A DNA stretch of 15,463 bases, taken from NCBI GenBank assembly GCA_027488165.1, contig JAIYCF010000062.1, positions 1-15,463 on the forward strand. Reading direction: 5' to 3'. Positions 12,468-15,463 of this stretch are shown here, piece after piece. This DNA comes from Streptomycetaceae bacterium (GTDB lineage: Bacteria; Actinomycetota; Actinomycetes; Nanopelagicales; Nanopelagicaceae). Below the pieces are notes generated by a model. That model was not told where the DNA came from, searched no databases, and was given only the letters and a program-made list of their open reading frames with translations. The translations under genes were made by a program, and so were the position numbers. How positions within the stretch are numbered: position 1 is the stretch's first letter; the number at the start of each line of letters is the position of its first letter.

Positions 12468-12850
12468 TAATTTGTTACCAATGGAAGTCCGGCTTGAGCC
12501 CACTCTTGGACGCCAGCATTTAGATTAAACATGTTGGTAAATCCGGCATCTTTCATCGTTGAGATCGCGTTGGCAGATCTACGTCCGCTTCGGCAATACA
12601 CCGCATAAGTCGCTGATTTATCTAGCTTTGCAATTTCTGACGCAAAACTAGGATTCTCAACATCAATGTTTATGGCATTTACTAAATGCCCTTCCATGAA
12701 CTCGCCCGGGGTACGCACATCTAGCGTGATTACGCCCGCTTCTTGGGTCTTCGCTTGAAATTCTTGGGCATTTAAATCTCCAGTTGATGCAGAACTACAT
12801 GCAGAAAGGAGTAGGAGTGAACTCAAGATGATTGCTAATTTCTTTTTCAT
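12467..12850 (-). CDS. rhodanese-domain lipoprotein
   Basis: 127 residues. The N-terminus MKKKLAIILSSLLLLSAC is a lipoprotein signal with lipobox LSAC, so the mature protein starts at Cys18 and should be anchored outside the cytoplasmic membrane. The remainder is one rhodanese domain: ITLDVRTPGEFMEGHLVNAI (41-60), catalytic Cys86 in VYCRSGRRSANAI, and NLNAGVQEWAQAGLPL near the end. The active-site loop CRSGRR is complete, so sulfur transfer is plausible. AAAGGA lies five to six bases before the ATG. It starts eight bases after the repressor gene and its stop shares a base with the start of the reductase gene. An exported sulfurtransferase suggests the operon handles sulfane sulfur arriving from outside; this is inference. 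Confidence 0.93.
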   Translation of the reverse strand: MKKKLAIILSSLLLLSACSSASTGDLNAQEFQAKTQEAGVITLDVRTPGEFMEGHLVNAINIDVENPSFASEIAKLDKSATYAVYCRSGRRSANAISTMKDAGFTNMFNLNAGVQEWAQAGLPLVTN

Positions 12851-12858
12851 GTTTTCCT

Positions 12859-13146
12859 TTATGCCAAACTTAAGAAAAGCTTCTGTAGCTTTTCAGTCAC
12901 TGCTTGGCTGTTGTTTTGATTTTCTTCAATACATTCTTTGAGACTTGCTGAAATCAAGGTGAAGCCAGAAGTTGTGACTGCCTTATTTATCGCTGCGAGC
13001 TGCATAACCAAGTCTTCACAGTTTCGGCCTTCTTCGAGCATGCGAACAACGGCACCCATCTGGCCTTGTGCGCGCTTCATACGCTTTGCGATCGCATCAA
13101 TTTGATCCTGATCTTGCAGGATATGAGTTGGAGATGCTTTGGCCAT
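12859..13146 (-). CDS. CsoR/CstR-family repressor, persulfide-sensing (CstR-like) type
   Basis: 95-residue all-helical DUF156 (CsoR/RcnR) regulator. It contains IAKRMKRAQGQMGAVVRMLE (19-38), the DNA-contacting helix, GRNCEDLVMQLAAIN and SLKECIEENQ. Cysteines 43 and 72 are 29 apart, as in both CsoR and CstR. The copper ligand that CsoR supplies four residues before the second Cys (His) is Ser68 here, as in CstR where it is also not His, so copper sensing is unlikely and cross-linking of the cysteines by persulfides is likely. The sulfur genes around it support this. ATG 13146 follows the 39-residue gene by two bases; GTG 13161 would overlap that gene. It probably binds the palindrome at 13309-13324 and represses its own operon. 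Confidence 0.88.
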   Translation of the reverse strand: MAKASPTHILQDQDQIDAIAKRMKRAQGQMGAVVRMLEEGRNCEDLVMQLAAINKAVTTSGFTLISASLKECIEENQNNSQAVTEKLQKLFLSLA

Positions 13147-13148
13147 CT

Positions 13149-13268
13149 TTAGCCCTGGCACTTACAAATTTGATCTTCTGGAACACCGGCAAGAGCATCA
13201 TCAATATGCTGACCGCAGCCAGACCAGGTGTATTTCTTGCATTGCTGGCAAGTAACTCGAGAACACAT
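13149..13268 (-). CDS. 39-residue Cys-rich small protein (paralogue of the one at 10667-10831)
   Basis: Very short gene. The translation starts MCSRVTCQQCKKYTWSGCGQ, goes on HIDDALAGVPEDQICKCQG and stops. Cysteines are at 2, 7, 10, 18, 35 and 37, with His21. It aligns without gaps to the 54-residue protein of the same operon, sharing MCSR, C7, C10, WSGCG, HI, AL, GVP and C35; it lacks the basic tail and has CKC instead of CQGH. GAAGGAG six bases before ATG 13268, the conserved paralogue and the two-base gap to the repressor gene show it is real despite its size. It is the first gene after the operator. Function unknown: a zinc-binding or persulfide-carrying protein is plausible. Confidence 0.85.
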   Translation of the reverse strand: MCSRVTCQQCKKYTWSGCGQHIDDALAGVPEDQICKCQG

Positions 13269-13272
13269 AACT

Positions 13273-13300
13273 AACTCCTTCTTTGAGTGCTTAGGGAGTT
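13273..13300 (-). promoter_or_regulatory. inverted repeat covering the ribosome binding site of the first operon gene
   Basis: On the minus strand AACTCC (13295-13300) can pair with GGAGTT (13273-13278), with 16 bases between. The second arm contains the GGAG of the ribosome binding site for the 39-residue gene. It might dampen translation, but six pairs alone are weak. Confidence 0.3.
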
Positions 13301-13331
13301 AATCTAGCATACCCCTAGGGGTATATTGCAA
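13301..13331 (-). promoter_or_regulatory. promoter of the sulfur operon
   Basis: On the minus strand TTGCAA (13326-13331) and TAGATT (13301-13306), preceded by TGC, are 19 bases apart; CTAGAT with 18 bases is an alternative. The palindromic operator sits in the spacer, so bound repressor would block polymerase. Confidence 0.6.
13309..13324. promoter_or_regulatory. CsoR/CstR-type operator
   Basis: ATACCCCTAGGGGTAT is a perfect 16-base palindrome. It has the A/T-flanked C-run/G-run form known for CsoR and CstR operators, and the only family regulator here is encoded in the operon immediately downstream. I found no second copy in the window. Confidence 0.8.
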
Positions 13332-13344
13332 ATCGCCAAGTTTC

Positions 13345-14526
13345 TTAGAAGTACTTCCGGATAACTCCTCTAACCCTCTTGGTAATGCGCTTATTGAGCT
13401 TCAAAGTCTGATCTATCGGAGATACCGCCATCACCTTTGCATGAGCCGGTTCATCCGGAGTGATCACATCCTTTAAAGCCGGAGAGTTCTGATCAAGTGA
13501 ATCTGCAATTCGTTCGATATTGGCGACCATGGAAAGCCCGCGAATGATCTGTTCTTGGTCGGCATCTTTAGCATCTTCAATTAAAGATTCGGCCAGCGCT
13601 GCTCCCGCTTCGCGCGCATCATCTGTTGCCGTGGTTGTAGTTTCAAATTCTTCATCTTCATCAATCTTGGCGGATATGGCATAGCTCGCGGCAGATAGCG
13701 CAACTGCGATCTGTTTCTTGGTGGAGTCTGCAATACCGCCACTTACCGCTGAATCAAATAGAGTGCGGGCAATTGTGCGGACCTGTACGAGTGTGTGCTC
13801 AATTGCAATGCCTTGAATATAAACTTCCTCAGCTTCATCTTTTTCGGCAGTTGGAAACCAACGCGCATGCCCGCGAGCTTCAACTGATTGGGCGCGAATT
13901 GCAGGAACAGCTTCCATTAACAAGCGCGCTTTTGCTAACCAGTTGCCGGCTTCTTTCTGGGTATAACCGGCGGCAACTCCTTCAGACATGCGTGCTAGAA
14001 GTTCTGCCGCCTTTGCCGAGACATCGGTTATCTGATCAATAGCCCGGCCGACTGGCGTTTTTGCATGAGAGAAGTAAGAAAAAACAATCGCGATGGCAGC
14101 GCCGATTAGCGTTGAACCAAGGCGGTGTGCTGCAGTGGTGCCACTGATTCCGGGTCCAATAACAATTAGCGCAGTTACAGGAACGTTTACAGAAGCTACT
14201 TCACCTAAGTGAAGTGCGCGCGCGACAACCGCACAGAAAATTACCGTCAGACCAACTGCAATAAAACCAAAATCAAAAATCGAAACATTCAATAGCGCTA
14301 CTGAGGCACCGATTGCAGTTCCGACAATCTGGCCAAAGCCTTCGCGAACTGATTTATGTAGAGAAATGCGGATAGATAAGGTGCAGACAATTGCCGCTAC
14401 GACGCCGCCATCTTCGACCAGCAAATCACCGACTTGCCAAGCAACTGCCCCAGCTAAGCCGGCAACCAGAATCTGGCGGACCCAGACCCGACGATCCGCA
14501 AATAACTTTCTTATCTTCTTCCACAT
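13345..14526 (-). CDS. FUSC/aromatic-acid-exporter-like membrane protein
   Basis: 393 residues. About six hydrophobic segments fill the first 155 residues (near 18-36, 40-56, 66-84, 87-105, 113-128 and 136-153, with VLLNV-like, FIAVGLTVIFCAVVAR and LIVIGPGISG stretches), followed by a soluble helical region of some 230 residues that is rich in Ala, Glu and Asp and has an acidic patch EDEEFETTTT. This half-membrane, half-cytoplasmic layout is the FUSC/ArAE pattern, often an efflux or permeability role for aromatic acids. The N-terminal RQILVAGLAGAVAWQVGDLL fits the family. I use ATG 14526, 13 bases after the RuBisCO-like gene; an earlier in-frame start at 14631 would overlap that gene by about 90 bases. 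No strong ribosome binding site is seen, so the start is uncertain. Substrate unknown. Confidence 0.75.
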   Translation of the reverse strand: MWKKIRKLFADRRVWVRQILVAGLAGAVAWQVGDLLVEDGGVVAAIVCTLSIRISLHKSVREGFGQIVGTAIGASVALLNVSIFDFGFIAVGLTVIFCAVVARALHLGEVASVNVPVTALIVIGPGISGTTAAHRLGSTLIGAAIAIVFSYFSHAKTPVGRAIDQITDVSAKAAELLARMSEGVAAGYTQKEAGNWLAKARLLMEAVPAIRAQSVEARGHARWFPTAEKDEAEEVYIQGIAIEHTLVQVRTIARTLFDSAVSGGIADSTKKQIAVALSAASYAISAKIDEDEEFETTTTATDDAREAGAALAESLIEDAKDADQEQIIRGLSMVANIERIADSLDQNSPALKDVITPDEPAHAKVMAVSPIDQTLKLNKRITKRVRGVIRKYF

Positions 14527-14539
14527 GATGTGGTTAAGT

Positions 14540-15463
14540 TTAGTAGGCGCGTACCAATTCACACATGCGAGCCGCGTTATCTGCCAGGTTTCCACGAGAA
14601 AGCGCGCCACCAATAAGTAGCGCACTGTCATGGCCGTACATCTTTAACATCTCTGGAATGCGCTCTAAATTCATTCCGCCAGCAGGTGAGACAAAGATTG
14701 GCTTTAAGGTTCCTAATTTCTCACGCGAACGTTCTGTGACATCCAAGCAGTGCTCGCTAGTGAAGGCGAAACGTCCACCTATATTTGGGAAAATCGTAAT
14801 ATCTGCGCCAGCAAGCCTCATTAGAGTTCCCAGAACAATTCCATGAGAAATTCCTTCAGCTTGCGAAGTTATAAGTGAACCCAACATTGAAGGATGGCCC
14901 TGAATTGGAAGCGCGATTGAGTCATCTTCTGCAATCTTTCGTAGCGAATCAAAACCAGTGATTCCCGGCAAGATAAGAAGAGCGCCAGCGCCTAGCTCTT
15001 TTGCGGTGTGCGCCGCATCAACTATTTGATCGAAGGGAAGGTTAAGGCTTGGCGCGTAAACAGATCTTCCACCAGTTGCCTCGTTAGCTTCTCTGACTGC
15101 GCGAGAGATTAAGGTGACGCGATCCTTCCAAGTTGCCCATGGCTGATTTGCCAGGCTGTGGTCATCCTTAATCAAATCAAATCCTGCTAAAGCTAAAGTG
15201 CGTGCCATTTCTGCCAGAGTCTTGGCATCAGATCCCATTGGCTTTAAAGCAGTTGATACAAGCGGGCGAGATTCCGCACCAAGTAATTCACGTAATCCGC
15301 TAATTCCAAAACGTGGGCCGGAGAATCTGGCAAGAAAAGAATAAGGAAGTTTTAAATCAACAATCTTTACGCCGGGAAAGAGTGAAACATTTCCCCAAAG
15401 GACATTTAGAAATTGGTTTAGCTCTCCCCCAGTCACATCAGGGTTATAAGAAATAGTTATTAG
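14540..15463 (-). CDS. RuBisCO-like protein (form IV large-subunit homologue), partial at the N-terminus
   Basis: 307 residues visible; the frame stays open to the right edge (it reads LITISYNPDVTGGELNQFLN), so the true start lies outside. A GTG at 15436 is internal to the family's N-terminal domain and is not the start. The TIM-barrel part has LVSTALKPMGSDAKTLAEMA, GFDLIKDDHSLANQPWATW, LILPGITGF, IQGHPSMLGSL, LMRLAGADITIFPNIGG, VSPAGGMNLERIP and IGGALSRGN. The Lys of TALKP and the Lys-Asp of KDD are kept, but KDDE is KDDH, the second Lys of KPK is Met and the GGDHIH-type stretch is GADITI, so ribulose-bisphosphate carboxylation is not expected. The family includes enolases of methionine salvage and decarboxylases of apionate breakdown; I cannot tell which. 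The exporter-like gene follows by 13 bases. Confidence 0.88.
   Translation of the reverse strand, partial: LITISYNPDVTGGELNQFLNVLWGNVSLFPGVKIVDLKLPYSFLARFSGPRFGISGLRELLGAESRPLVSTALKPMGSDAKTLAEMARTLALAGFDLIKDDHSLANQPWATWKDRVTLISRAVREANEATGGRSVYAPSLNLPFDQIVDAAHTAKELGAGALLILPGITGFDSLRKIAEDDSIALPIQGHPSMLGSLITSQAEGISHGIVLGTLMRLAGADITIFPNIGGRFAFTSEHCLDVTERSREKLGTLKPIFVSPAGGMNLERIPEMLKMYGHDSALLIGGALSRGNLADNAARMCELVRAY

Noticed and set aside
12859..13146. Copper-sensing CsoR
   Set aside because: The histidine ligand is Ser68 and no copper transport or chaperone gene is nearby.
14540..15463. True ribulose-bisphosphate carboxylase
   Set aside because: Several catalytic and metal-binding residues are replaced, notably KDDE to KDDH and KPK to KPM.
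1..15463. CRISPR array, insertion sequence, prophage or integrated element
   Set aside because: No regularly spaced direct repeats, transposase, integrase or attachment-site duplication at the tRNA genes is visible; gene order is syntenic with other actinobacteria over most of the window.

Overview
The window looks like a conserved chromosomal core of an actinobacterium with moderate GC content and very tight gene packing. Three things point there: the order tRNA-Trp, secE, nusG, rplK, rplA, rplJ, rplL, rpoB; a linked rpmG plus two MaoC/HadA-HadB-type genes, murB and an aspartate-type aminotransferase; and an acidic N-terminal extension on NusG. One-base and four-base gene overlaps (TAATG, ATGA) suggest a streamlined genome. 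A freshwater Nanopelagicales-like (acI) lineage is my guess; it rests on composition and compactness, not on a search.

Layout. Bases 1-5208, all minus strand, hold the transcription and translation cluster, transcribed right to left: tRNA-Trp, secE, nusG, rplK, rplA, then a terminator, a promoter candidate, an L10-type leader with its own terminator-like hairpin, rplJ, rplL, another terminator, a promoter candidate, a leader with two hairpins, and the 5' part of rpoB, which starts with TTG and runs off the left edge. Bases 5333-6529 (plus) hold an aspartate-type aminotransferase, the only plus-strand gene. Its 3' end overlaps the 3' end of murB. Bases 6516-9659 (minus) hold, in transcription order, tRNA-Thr, tRNA-Met, rpmG, two hotdog-fold hydratase-type subunits, a glycosyltransferase-like protein with a cysteinyl-tRNA-synthetase-like tail at its N-terminus, and murB.

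Bases 9707-13331 (minus) are the most interesting part. This looks like a persulfide/sulfane-sulfur operon: a palindromic operator inside a promoter, a 39-residue Cys-rich protein, a CsoR/CstR-family repressor that has both cysteines but lacks the copper-binding histidine, a lipoprotein rhodanese, a CoA-disulfide reductase-rhodanese fusion (NADH persulfide reductase type), a 54-residue Cys-rich paralogue of the first small protein, and a quinone oxidoreductase. The paired small proteins fall at both ends of the sulfur genes and are the best candidates for an undescribed component.

Bases 13345-15463 (minus) hold a FUSC/aromatic-acid-exporter-like membrane protein and, upstream of it, most of a RuBisCO-like (form IV) protein whose N-terminus lies beyond the right edge. 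No insertion sequence, phage gene, CRISPR array or replication origin is visible.
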